DNA of 64,000 nt from Anthostomella pinea (Eukaryota > Ascomycota > Sordariomycetes > Xylariales > Xylariaceae): assembly GCA_963556695.1 (NCBI GenBank), contig CAUWAG010000004.1:930001-994000 (forward strand), given 5' to 3'. The position numbers and the translations under genes are program-made. Shown here piece by piece: positions 21,297-31,645 of this stretch. The notes beneath the pieces were generated by a model that saw only the letters and a program-made list of their open reading frames with translations, made no database searches and had not been told where the DNA came from. Within the stretch, counting starts at the first letter, position 1. Every line of letters starts with the position of its first letter.

Positions 21297-23197
21297 GAGA
21301 ACAGGGCTGGCCAGGCTTTCTCATAAGATGGGTCCAGTCGTTCATGTCCGAGCGGTCCGCAAGAGTTCGGTTTGAAGGTACTGTGACCGATATAAAAGCT
21401 CTCACTTGTGGGCTCCCACAAGGCTCACCAGTCTCTCCAATCCTCTACATGCTGTATACAGAGCCAATCTGTGCCCGACTTGGCATGAAAAGAAGACGCT
21501 TTGGATATGCAGATGATCTAGCAACACTCTGCATTGGAAAGAACCTTAAAGAAACAGCTGTAGAGGCTTCTGAAAACCTTCATTTGCTCAACCAATGGGG
21601 ACATAACAATGCTATTGAATTTGATCCCGACAAAACCGAGATCATGCACTTCTCACGGAAAAAGAACTCAGACAATCCCCCAGTTTGCCACGGAACAATG
21701 AACAAAACAGCTAAGCATTCCATGCGATGGCTAGGTGTCCTTCTGGATAGGAAACTAAACTTCAAAGACCATGTTTCTCACTGGGCCAAGAAAGCTAGTA
21801 GGGTAGCAAATCACCTTCGAGGACTATGCAACACAGTCAAAGGACTTCCAGTAAAGTCAACCAAGAGGGCTGTGAAAGCTTGTGTTATTCCTATTCTCAC
21901 ACATGGCCTGGAGGCCTGGTACCCAGGAATCGAGAAAACTGGGAGCTTAGGTGAGACATCAGCATGTCGCATTAAGGGGCTTCTTGGAACAATAGATGCC
22001 GTACTACGAACGGCGATCAGGGCTATCTTGCCAGTCTGGAAAACACACCCTGGACATATCTTACACTTTGAATCGCAGATTCCCCCAGCAGGAGTTCTTG
22101 CAGAGTCAATAAGACGACGTCACGGCCTCCGACTAGGACGAATAGATCAGAGACACCCTCTGGTTGGCAGGCTCCAAATACAAGCTCGCAAGGATCCAAC
22201 AAGGCTACAAAGAAGCTTCCAGCTAGTCCCTGACTTCCAGAGACCAATACTTACCAGGCCATCATGGAGGAAGCGCCCAATCCGCAAAGACAAAGACAAA
22301 GAAACAGAGCTCTTCAAGCAATGGTTACAAGAGAGAAACGTGAACACTGACCTTGTCATCTACTCAGATGGATCACAGTTGGATGACCAAGGCACAATCC
22401 GCACTGGATGGGGTTATACCATCAGGAAAGGCGGCACTACACAAGAAGTATACCGGGGAAGGGGCAGACTTCTACAAGCAGAAGTAGTAGATGCTGAAGT
22501 CCATGGTGCTCTCCAAGGTCTTGCAGCAGCCAGGGCAATTGGACACGGAAAACAGCTATATGTCTGCCTGGACAACACGTCAGTGGTAGATGGGCTCAAT
22601 GGGACTCCACCCGAGACATCACAAAACATTTTTCTACGATTTCAAGAACTTGCCACAGCACACACTCCTGGAGTGACCGTCAAATGGATTCCTGGACACA
22701 GAGATATTGATGGCAACGAAGCTGCCGACACACTAGCAAAAGAGGGTGCCATGCTGGAAACAGACACAATAAATCTTCCTACAATCTCTTGGGTCAAGAG
22801 AGATCTCAAAAGACAGGGCAAGAAAGAGTTCAACCAATGGTGGAAAGACCAATCAGAATCTAGGTATCAAGAAGTATACTCACATGCAGTAACTGAAAGA
22901 GACCTTATATCTTTTAAGAGGAGTACTTTACACAGACTTCTAGCGGCCAGATCTGGACATGGCGACTTTGCCAGATACCATGAACGCTTTGGGCACACAG
23001 ATTCAAATGATCACTGCAGCTGTGGTGAGAAGAAAACACCACAACACATTTTCTTTTGTAAGAGGCTGGGGAAAAATCGGCTACTACCTAGGCATTCGCC
23101 TAGGACAGCTTGTTTACAATACTTAGGGGAGAGGAGCACAGAATGGGCAAAATTCGTGGAGAAGAGCAAGTTCTTTTCAACAATCTGCCCCCGATAG
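21297..23197 (+). CDS. LINE reverse transcriptase (C-terminal half) plus RNase H
   Basis: This is a single uninterrupted frame of about 633 codons within the LINE. RT motif B is GLPQGSPVSPILYML and the catalytic box is FGYADDLATL. The thumb follows, then RNase H with IYSDGSQLDD, AEVHGAL, CLDNTSVVDGL and WIPGHRDIDGNEAAD. A Cys/His cluster, CSCGEKKTPQHIFFC, lies near the C-terminus, as in Tad1-type ORF2. The frame is artificially open upstream into host sequence to 21221. There are no stops or shifts, so the insertion is recent and shows no RIP-type nonsense mutations. There is no promoter or start of its own, so expression is unlikely. Confidence 0.9.
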
Positions 23198-23401
23198 ATA
23201 GCCTTCCTTGAAGGACCAGATGGATGACCCCAAGGTCATACCGCCGCAACAACGGGGATGGGCCCGTGAGCGGGACTGACTGTACTTATTATCTTGAGAC
23301 CTCCACAACCCTGCGATGCAGAGGCTCTGGGAGGCGTGGTTTGCACTACTGAGGAGCTACCCCCACGTTAAATACAAAACAAACAAAAACAAACAAACAA
23401 A
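21297..23401 (+). mobile_element. 5'-truncated non-LTR retrotransposon (Tad1/I-like LINE)
   Basis: The element begins abruptly inside a reverse transcriptase frame at the 13-bp duplication. It carries RT and RNase H coding sequence to 23197 and a 3' UTR, then ends in an A-rich tail of (A)n C repeats (about 23368-23401). 5' truncation, A-rich 3' end and a variable-length duplication are hallmarks of LINE insertion. ORF1, the endonuclease and the N-terminal RT are missing, so the copy is dead on arrival. RNase H downstream of RT points to the Tad1/I group. Confidence 0.92.
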
Positions 23402-23414
23402 CCTTCCTCTTTCC
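23402..23414. repeat. Right 13-bp target site duplication of the LINE
   Basis: An exact copy of 21284-21296 directly follows the A-rich tail. Confidence 0.92.
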
Positions 23415-23850
23415 TGAGCCCAAATGTTGACCAGTAATATCACTGCATGCACCCAGGTTTTCATGGGTGCGGTCAGGCAAGACAGAACCGAGTGAGGAGT
23501 CGAGGTGTCAAGTGCTTGGTGAAGATGGAGGAAGTAGTGCCAAGCTGTTGGGCCGCTGAGCAAGTTAGACACTCCAACTGTGACCCCCGGCCATAGCCAG
23601 CACCGAGCTGATTCGTTCGCTCGGATTTTAAATACGTTGATTGGCCCCTGTGGAGACCGCTCATGGGTCTCGGTTTGGGTCAAGGGCAACGCGTGATTCA
23701 GCACCTATCCCTCTCCTCCCTCTCCCCCCCCCCCCCTCTCCCCCCTCCGCCAGGTTAATCGTCAGATTCGTAGGTTTTAGCCCTGTTCGTCTGGTACAAA
23801 ACGGGCATAGACTTCATAGAGCAAAGACCCAGCCTGTACAGCGGTATTAG
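23415..23850 (-). other. Displaced 5' region of the interrupted Zn2Cys6 gene
   Basis: By the target duplication, this DNA was contiguous with 21284 before the LINE inserted. On the minus strand it must hold the original upstream exon and promoter. A frame in phase with the zinc cluster is open for about 50 codons back to a stop but has no ATG, so an intron is likely (CTCAG lies just before the duplication). A C-tract (about 23726-23739) and pyrimidine-rich DNA follow. Confidence 0.6.
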
Positions 23851-24467
23851 CTAACAATTAAATTCTTATATACGGGACGCGATCAGCAAGAATCCCTACC
23901 CACGCTCCAACCCACAACACAGCCCTATTAAAGCTACGCTCGCGCTTACAAATATCTGAAGTTTCCGCGTAACCATCGTATGCCCTACCTTATCAAGCCT
24001 ATCAACCACTACTAGTTACAAACGGTCTGCCACTTTATACCGCTATTTTATGCCGCCTTTTATTACTTTAATTCTTTTAATACTTTTAATTCCGCTTTAA
24101 TTTATATTTAGCTCTTCTTCTTTTTAATAATTATATGCGTAAAAAATTTATATAATAACGATCAAAAACACGTCTTATTACTTATAATAATCCGCGATTA
24201 TAGATTATAATATTATTATTTTCATCCTTTATATATCATCTCGTCTTTTAAACTTATACGTTAGCCTTTATAAATATATATTTAATTGCCTTGAAGCCTC
24301 TTATTAAGTATTTATTAAAATAATTAAATATTCAAAAATTGTTTGGTATATTTACAAATATTACAATCTTTTACATAAAAATTACCGCAATCGTACGATG
24401 TTATATATTTAAAAAAAAACCATATTATCTTATAGGTAATAAAAAGTATAATGTTTAATAAAGAACA
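23851..24467. other. AT-rich RIP-like segment
   Basis: Composition shifts to strongly AT-rich with many TTTTAAT strings, like the 6.5-12.2 kb desert. No coding sequence is seen. A similar 127-bp AT-rich spacer occupies 24684-24810. Confidence 0.65.
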
Positions 24468-24683
24468 TGTGACGGCCTGCACAGACCTTCCCACATGACA
24501 AGCGGATACTTCCCAATAGGGGAAGGATCTGACCAAAGGATCCCCTTAAAGGGGCAACCTCCCACTGTACCTATCTCTCTCTCTCTCTCTTCCTTTCCTC
24601 TCTAGTCTTGATATTCTCGTCAATAGAGTAATAGCTGCTTGCTGCCGGCCATGTCCCAGCTCCTCAGTACGCTCGCCGTGACA
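24468..24683 (-). mobile_element. Solo LTR, 216 bp, TSD GAACA (Ty3/gypsy family)
   Basis: On the minus strand it begins TGTCACGGCGAG and ends GCCGTCACA. GAACA lies immediately outside both ends (24463-24467 and 24684-24688). It includes a CT microsatellite. A shorter copy of the same LTR adjoins the gypsy pol relic at 24811-24940, which ties this LTR to that family. Confidence 0.88.
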
Positions 24684-24810
24684 GAACAGTTGTAGGATTA
24701 TTTTAAGGCTTTTATACGTTGTTTTATTCTTTTAAATAATTTTATTACTAATTCAAACTAGCTTATACTATGTAATTTACGACAGTTTTACAAGTAAAAC
24801 TGAAGTTAAT

Positions 24811-24940
24811 AAGGGCAACCTCCCGCTGTACCTATCTCTCTCTCTCTTCCTTTCCTCTCTAATCTTGATATTCTCGTCAATAGAGTAATAGCTGCTTGCT
24901 GCAGTCCATGTCCCAGCTCCCCAGTATGCTCGCTGTGACA
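24811..24940 (-). repeat. Truncated LTR copy joined to gypsy integrase
   Basis: 130 bp closely match the right (plus-strand) part of the 24468-24683 LTR. The start (TGTCACAGCGAG on the minus strand) is intact, while the other end stops within the LTR at GGTTGCCCTT. On the pol side the LTR edge is fused directly to integrase codons. Confidence 0.85.
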
Positions 24941-27672
24941 GGCACTGGCTTCTCCACTAATGAAGTTGCCTGCGTTGTCACTAATCCATTTACAAGGGAA
25001 GCCAAATGTGTCTCCAATTCTCTGAAGGAGTGGTTTGGAGTCTTCCCATCCAGTTGTTTTTGTTATCTCAGCTTCTATCCAACCTGTTGCGTACTCAATA
25101 GCGACTAGGATAATAACACCCTTGAAAAAGGTGTGGTCTATTGCCCATCGAGTTAATGGCGGCGGAGGTTGGATTAGATGGAGATCTGGCAACGTGGGAT
25201 TTGGTTTCTTCATCAGCTAGCATTGAGGGCACTTAGCAACAACTTGTTGTGAGATTAGAGTCAGTTCAGGGTGCCAGAACTGCTTTAGAAGTTCCCTTTC
25301 TGTGATTCCAACTGTTGAGTGGCCCAATTCATAGTGTACGCAGCAAGCCTGGATACACAGTTCACCGGGTTCAAGGACCTCCTGAAGTGCTATAGCACTT
25401 GTAGCAGTGCTTGTAGCATGTGGTGGATCTCCAGGAGCTCGCGTATTGCGTGAGAGTCGGTGAAGCTTGCCTTGTACCATAGTGAAGTTCTGATTTGCCC
25501 ATTCTGGCTCAATATTCTTTGGCAATTGAGCCTTGAGTACCAGAAATTCATAGATTGATTACAAATCCAGCTGGTTGAGTTGATACGGTTGCTGGATCTG
25601 GTGAATCTTGGGCTCTTCCTGCGGCAGATTGACCAGATCAATCACTTCTGCAGCTGGAAATACCCAGTCCTCAGGTGGCCTGGATAGGTAATCAGTAAGG
25701 AGGTTGGCCTTTCCAGGTCGATATATAATCTTGATTTGATAATGCTCAATAATATCAAGAAAGCGTATTATTCTCGCTGGTTGTTCGGCTTTGTTCTTGA
25801 TCTGGCGGAGAGATTCGTGGTCCGTGACCACTGCAATCTCGCAACCTTCAACCCAAACTCTCTAGTGTTGAAGCGTAAGGAGGATACCGAGTAGCTCTCT
25901 CTCTTGAGCAGCATACCGTACTTATGTAGGCGTCAACTTCTTTGAGAAGTACGCAGCAGGATGCAGTACTTGTTGAGCGCTGTGGGTGTGTGGCTACAAC
26001 AGGGCAGCTCCAACGTATCCTCCACTGGCATCGGATTCTAACACTGAGGGTTTGGTCCAATCGTAACGCTTGACCACTGGCAGAGTGGTGATAGCATCAC
26101 GAATTGTTCTCCACGCGTTGTGTGCCTCCTCTGAGAGTACCACCTTCTGGGGTTTAGGACCCGTCATGTATTCAGACAGTGGTCCTGCCAGCTTAGAGTT
26201 GTTGGCAATGAGGCTGCGAAGATAGCCAGCTCTGTTCACAAAGGCTCGTACTTTTGTGTTGGTAGTAGGCATCGGTTGCTCTCTGATCGCAGAGACCTTG
26301 GTTGGGTCTGCCTGAATACCAGTCATAGAGATCAGGAAGCCCAGGAATACTCCATGAGGTACGAATAGGACGGTCTTTAATGCATTGAGCATCAATCCAT
26401 ACATCACTAATCGCGCGAAGATAATCCGCAATCGTTCATGAAGCTGCTCAAGAGTGTTATCCCAGACGGCGATATCATCAAGCAGGTTGGCCAATCATTC
26501 TAGAAAGGGTTGCAATACTTCCCAGATAAACGCCTGAAACGTTCCTAGGGCATTGTAAAGCACAAATAGCATTACAAGCCATTCATATACACCAAAAGGT
26601 GTCACAAATACAGTCTTCTCCTGATCTGGTCCATACACGCCAATGTGCCAATACCCGTTGAGCATATCAAGAAAGGCATACCAGCAGTGACCTGCTGCTT
26701 TTTGGATTTGGTCAAACGCATTCGGCAGTGGATGTGCGCTCTTCTTGGTTTTCTTGTTCACTTCCCTGTAATCGCAGCAAAATCTCCAGATGACAGTGTT
26801 GTCATCTTTTCTTGTGGGCATCGTGGTTTGCCCAGGTGCCTTCTTTGGTGTCAACAGTGCTGGCGCTCCCCATGGACCTTTGCCTTTTTGTATGATCTTG
26901 CCTTCATGCTTGTTGACGAAGTCCTTCATGGCTTGTACTTGCGGAGGGCTGTATCGTCTTGGGGATAGTTTCACTGGTAGAGAGTCTCCTGTATCGATTG
27001 TGTGTACAGTCTTTGAGAGAACGTCGGTACGTCGTTTGGCAGGGTCAAATAAGCCAGGAAAATCCCTCTCGTATGACGCCAGGTATTCGTTGATCTGGCG
27101 TTGTCTGTGGGGGTGTTGTGACTCCATTTGACTTTGATCTCCTTGGCTGGTCCTTCTCTGACGGGCTCGTCTGCCTTGTACGCAGGCTCTGAAAAGAGGT
27201 GCGCTCGGTCTTGTGGTATCGGCTTGAGTATTGGAGACGATAGGTAGTTGGTCAGAGTGATTGATCCATTGCCGAATTGGAAGCACCAAGTATAGAAAAC
27301 GGTCCTGCCTATCATGAGATTGGCAGGGAAGGTGCCATTGGGTACCAGGCCTGCTGAGACCTGAAATGGCTTGGTGTAGCCGGAAGGTGTGGAAATAGTT
27401 CGAAATGTAGTCTCGACGATCACATCCTGTGCGATTCGAGGCCCTTGGCCGCCAACTCCACTCATCGTGGTTGGCTTCTGACTAGGATACGGCTTCAGAT
27501 GGTTAGCGATCTCGTGATCTATGTAACAGCCGGAGCAACCGTTATCAAAGAAGACCGTGAATAGGGTCTTGTTGCTCAACCTGGCGGCGTAAACCTGATG
27601 TTGTTGGCCGTAGCCTTCTTTGAGAGGTCTCAGAGGTATGGGTGGCAGATCATGTCTCTCACACACTGCCAC
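24941..27672 (-). pseudogene. Ty3/gypsy pol relic (protease, RT, RNase H, integrase), broken
   Basis: Read on the minus strand from 27672 downwards. A retroviral-type protease region comes first (FFDNGCSGCYID; the usual D-S/T-G is D-N-G). Then comes reverse transcriptase (WRFCCDYREVNKKTKK, FLDMLNGYWHIGVYGPDQEK, LLDDIAVW), RNase H (LESDASGGYVGAAL, MVTDHESLRQIKNKAEQPAR, RPGKANLLTDYLSRP), an integrase zinc region near 25240-25340, and the first part of the integrase core (RWAIDHTFFKG, WISDNAGNFISG). Several stops and frameshifts break it, for example TGA at 26492-26494 where TGG is expected, consistent with G-to-A change. The integrase ends at 24941 without its final catalytic Glu, fused to an LTR. 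It is non-functional. Confidence 0.9.
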
Positions 27673-27852
27673 AAAGTGTGCGCGGCTCCCCTATTGTTTA
27701 TCATCTTTATCCAGTATTCTCTGAATGAAATCATTAAAGAGGGGATCGTTTTTATCTTTATCCGCCAGGGTCTCGGCCTTGCTTCTGTCATTATCCTCGG
27801 GCTGGTACAACTCCACGATGTTGGAGTAATGTACCTTCTTGGGGTTGTTGGG

Positions 27853-29458
27853 TCAGGCAGGGGTAGAAGGTAGAGTATTGTTGCCGGGCCTGGACACCCA
27901 GTCCCTCAATTTGCCCTTTAGTCTGTTGAAGTCAATGGGGGATTTGTCTTCCTTCGTCATCGTGCCTCTGATTGTGACCTTGTCAACCTGGCCTTGGGCC
28001 GGTGTGCGAGGTGACATGGAGCGCCAAAAGCGCGTCATCTGCGTACTTGTTTGAGGGCAGTCTCGTGCCCAATGTCCTAGTTTGCCGCAGTTGTTGCACT
28101 TGTCATGCTCTGAAGCCGGATATCCAGAATCCTCTCTGGTTGAGTTCATCTGGTTATCCTTTAGGCGAGGATCTGCGATGATCTGCTTGGGGATGTCGGT
28201 GATTCGAGCGTCAGCAGGCTCAATCTTGAGCATTCCTGGCTTCGTGGGTGTAGCTTGAGAGATATTCATGTTATAGAAAGGAGATGACTGTCCCTGTAGT
28301 TGTACTGTCACAAACGGCTTCATGTAGATATGATCTTCAATAGCGCTGCGAGCCATTATCTGGCTGCGTGTGACAGCTTGCTCAATCATCTCTGTGGTCG
28401 ACCAGTTACCGCTCTTGTCCTTCATCATTATCCAGATACTCATACTCGGAGTGTACTGACAAAGGATGTTGATCACGAGCTCCCTATTCATTACACCTTG
28501 GCGGTAAGTTATTGGCAGCTTGTACCAGGCTTCTCTCATCCGTCTGGTGAAATTCAGCATACTCTTGTTCTGTATTGGCAGCAACATGGAGAATGAAATC
28601 ATGGATCTATAGAGAACCTGATGATCTGCCAGGACCTGGAGGATGGCCTCCAAAAAGGTGACCCAGTTCACTGAACCAGCACGAGCAAAGATAGCGACTT
28701 GCTGAAAGTCTCCAGACATCTTGATCACCACTCTTTGTGCCCAGTGCTCATATGGTACCAATGCGGCTCTAAAACGGTCCTGGATAGCTGACAACTTGCT
28801 CAAGATTTCTTTATTTGCTCACTGGAGACGAAGTTCAGGAGGAAGTACAACTTTGTTCTTCTCTGAGGTGTTCTGGAAGGTGTCTGCTTCCTCCTGAAGC
28901 ACTGCTTCGTTCCATGCCGACTTGACACGCTTCTCTTGGGGGTTCTTGAATTGTGAATTATGAGGTAATCCTTAGAGGTTCAGTCAGCCGTTGGCGAGGC
29001 GTTCGCTCTTAAAGTCTTCAGATGGTACTGTTGAGAATAGGAAGGCATCATCTTCACGGGTTGGGTTGGTTTTCTTGATCCTATTTGCAGTGAGTAGGGT
29101 AGAGATTTGACCTTGGAGGTTCATCATCTGAACAAGCTGGTTATTAATCTCTTTCTGCGAAGCCTTGTCAGCCTCAATAACGTGCTTGAGTTGATCAAAT
29201 CTGGTTGAGTGCTTCTCGTCAGATGCCTCTAGGCTGTCCTTAAGAGTGGTGATCGACTCTTCAAGCTTCTGGTTCTGTTTGTCTTAAGCTTTAATAATTC
29301 GGTGCTGTCACATCGTTGATCATCTCCTCCCATAGGAGGACTTCTGACCAGTCAACCTTCTCCATGGCCTTGTTGATCATCTCGGCGATCTCCTCCTTTC
29401 GTACGCGAGCCGCTTCAGCAGCAGCTCGCTCAGGCTCTGTGGTGGATCGAGTGGCCAT
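27853..29458 (-). pseudogene. Ty3/gypsy gag relic with CCHC zinc knuckle
   Basis: The minus-strand frame starts at ATG 29458 (MATRSTTEPERAAAEAARV) and is stopped by TAA near 29287. It resumes in a coiled-coil-like segment (LEESITTLKDSLEASDEK, EINNQLVQMMNLQGQIS), is stopped again near 28980, and continues in the long frame 28803-27853. That frame has a capsid-like region and the zinc knuckle CNNCGKLGHWARDC. Gag plus pol cover about 4.5 kb. I found no 5' LTR upstream of 29458, so the element is truncated at both ends. Confidence 0.85.
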
Positions 29459-30575
29459 GGTGACAGGGCATACTTAGCTCGTTTGCTTCGGATTGGTCGA
29501 TTTTCGCAGTGATTCGAAGGCGTGATACCTTCGTGGTGCTACCGTTCTTGGTGGTCTACCTGCAAAAATAGCTATTTGTGCCTTGTGGTAGCGGTATCCA
29601 GAATAAGGATTAGGGTCACGAATGGTGGCTATTGGTCTGTATTCTGAAAGTTGCTTGATTGAAAGAAGGGATGGGTGGTGTCCCCATCCCAGAAGTAGCT
29701 ATCATCCCAGTGGGGTACAAATCAGGTACAAACGGGTACCCGTTGGGCTCCAAGGTACCTTGTATCCTGGTCCGTGACCCATCCGTCATTGTGGCTGGAA
29801 AATGGGTTGAGGAGCCACAATATATTGTACCAGCTCTTAGCCAGTTTACCAGCTCGCAGGAGCCAGGCGATAGGGATCAAGCTTTATTGGCTTAGAGTTA
29901 GGCATAGAGAGATACACCAAGTGACGATTGCTTTCTTGATCTATTTGGTCTTTGTCTTGGTTATTACAAAACAGAAAAACGGTATAAGCAGTCCCAATGG
30001 TGGTTATTACACTGGTTTTTCGGTGGGATAATCATGCTTTGGGGTGCTTATTCCATTTTTTGTGCTTGTGAATGATAACCATGGTTGATGGAATAATGAA
30101 CTAAAGAGGTAATGATCTTTTGCAGTTCATTCACATGATGGCTGCTTGTGTAGTACTAAAATTGAGCGAGCCAGGCTCTTCATGCGTCTGGACCTGATAA
30201 TCTCAAGAACCTGGATCACCTGAGCCCATCGAAGGCACAGACTAGACCGCTTTTGAATGGCTCGTGGCTTCCCCGCATTTTAGCGTTTGTGTGGCGCTGT
30301 GGCTTGACCTGTCCGCCTGTGGCTTCAGTATGCTGATGAATGCATGTGACTGTTCCGGATAGCCTCAACCTCGACACTCATCAACCACCTATCTAACAAT
30401 TCGGCAGCATCGCAAGTGCTCATCACTCACAAATCCGAGAGCTGTGGTCGAAGCCAGCAAGATGCCATTTGACATGTGGTATTCCACATACTTCCCATGA
30501 TCCACCCATCAGCCCGTCTTTCACTTCTCCAATCTCAACAGCAACTCTCCCTACAACCGCACCCCAACGGCGCAA
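29459..30575. other. Intergenic: possible gypsy leader, then atg5 promoter
   Basis: The part next to 29458 is probably the untranslated leader of the gypsy element. I did not recognise an LTR or a primer-binding site. The part next to 30576 is the atg5 promoter. No other gene is seen. Confidence 0.45.
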
Positions 30576-31645
30576 ATGAGCGATAGGCCATCCATACCGC
30601 AGACCCTGTGGGACCTGCAGGTCCCGGTGTACATCACGCACACCAGCGCGCCCAACACGCCCTTCGTGGCCGCCGTGCCGCGCTTCAGCTACCTGGCCCT
30701 GCTGCTGCCGCGCCTGTCGTCCTACTTCGGCCTGCCGTGCTCCAGCTTCCACCACGAGGACGTGCTACTGCGCAACCTGGCCGTCGGCCTGCTCGTCGAC
30801 CTCTACCAGCCGACGCTGCCGTGGCGGTTGACCGTCGGGGATGGCATCAGCTGGGACATCGGGGATACCTTTCTGAATAGCGCCAAGGAGGTTGGTCTGC
30901 TCTGCTCGAGTGCCCGTCGGATTAGCTGGTCGTGTGGACCTGTGCTGTCCTCTCTTAGGCCCCTGATGGCACTATGGAAGCTGACGATGCATATTGCTCA
31001 TAGGCGGATTTTGTACGGAATGGAAACGCGCAGCAGATCATGTCGCTATCCAAGGAGAACACGACAGCGCTCTGGAATGCCGTGCAAGACAGTAAGTCCA
31101 CTTTCAGACATTGAAGGCTGCCTGACCTACGAGCGTACCGGGCTCACTGACTGGGCGATCTAGACGATTACTCATCCTACAACAAGGTGAACTCACGCCT
31201 GCTCAACACCTCACGTGAGCTCAAGAACGTCCCGATTCGCGTGTACATCCCGCACTCAACCCACGACACGGCGGCAGCGGCGACCCAGGCCGGTTCGTTC
31301 AAGGTGGTGCAGTCCCTCGTGCAGCCACGCGCCAAAGAACGTACGTTCCCAAGTATCTGAATCTCCCATCTCTACCACTCCCATCTGCTCCTCTGCATCT
31401 CACAGGGCTCCCCGAGAAATTCTACTAACCACATACGGCATACTATAGGCACCCCGCAGACCCTCGGAGCGGCCCTTCGCCTCCTGCTTCCCCGCCTGTT
31501 CCCCAGCAGCCGCGACCCGGTGCTGGCGGACGTGATCCTGCACGGCGCCCACGTGCCGTTCATCGCGCCCATCGAGGAGCTCATGCGCGAGGCTGCGTAC
31601 CCGGACGGCTGGCTGTGTCTTGTTGTGGTACCGCTCGATGTGTAG
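30576..31645 (+). CDS. atg5: Autophagy protein Atg5
   Basis: Four exons (30576-30890, 31004-31091, 31164-31340, 31449-31645) give 258 aa across introns of 113, 72 and 108 bp, all GT-AG. The sequence is unmistakably Atg5: IPQTLWDLQVPVYITH at the start, then SYLALLLPRLSSYFG, SSFHHEDVLLRNLAVGLLVD, PWRLTVGDG, and AAYPDGWLCLVVVPL at the end. Atg5 is conjugated to Atg12 and, with Atg16, acts as the E3-like complex that lipidates Atg8 on the forming autophagosome. The acceptor lysine is expected in NSAKEAD, at the exon 1/2 junction. The gene is intact despite the dead gypsy element about 1.1 kb upstream. Confidence 0.96.

Noticed and set aside
24570..24600. CT microsatellite as a separate repeat locus
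   Set aside because: It is an internal part of the LTR and is present in both LTR copies.
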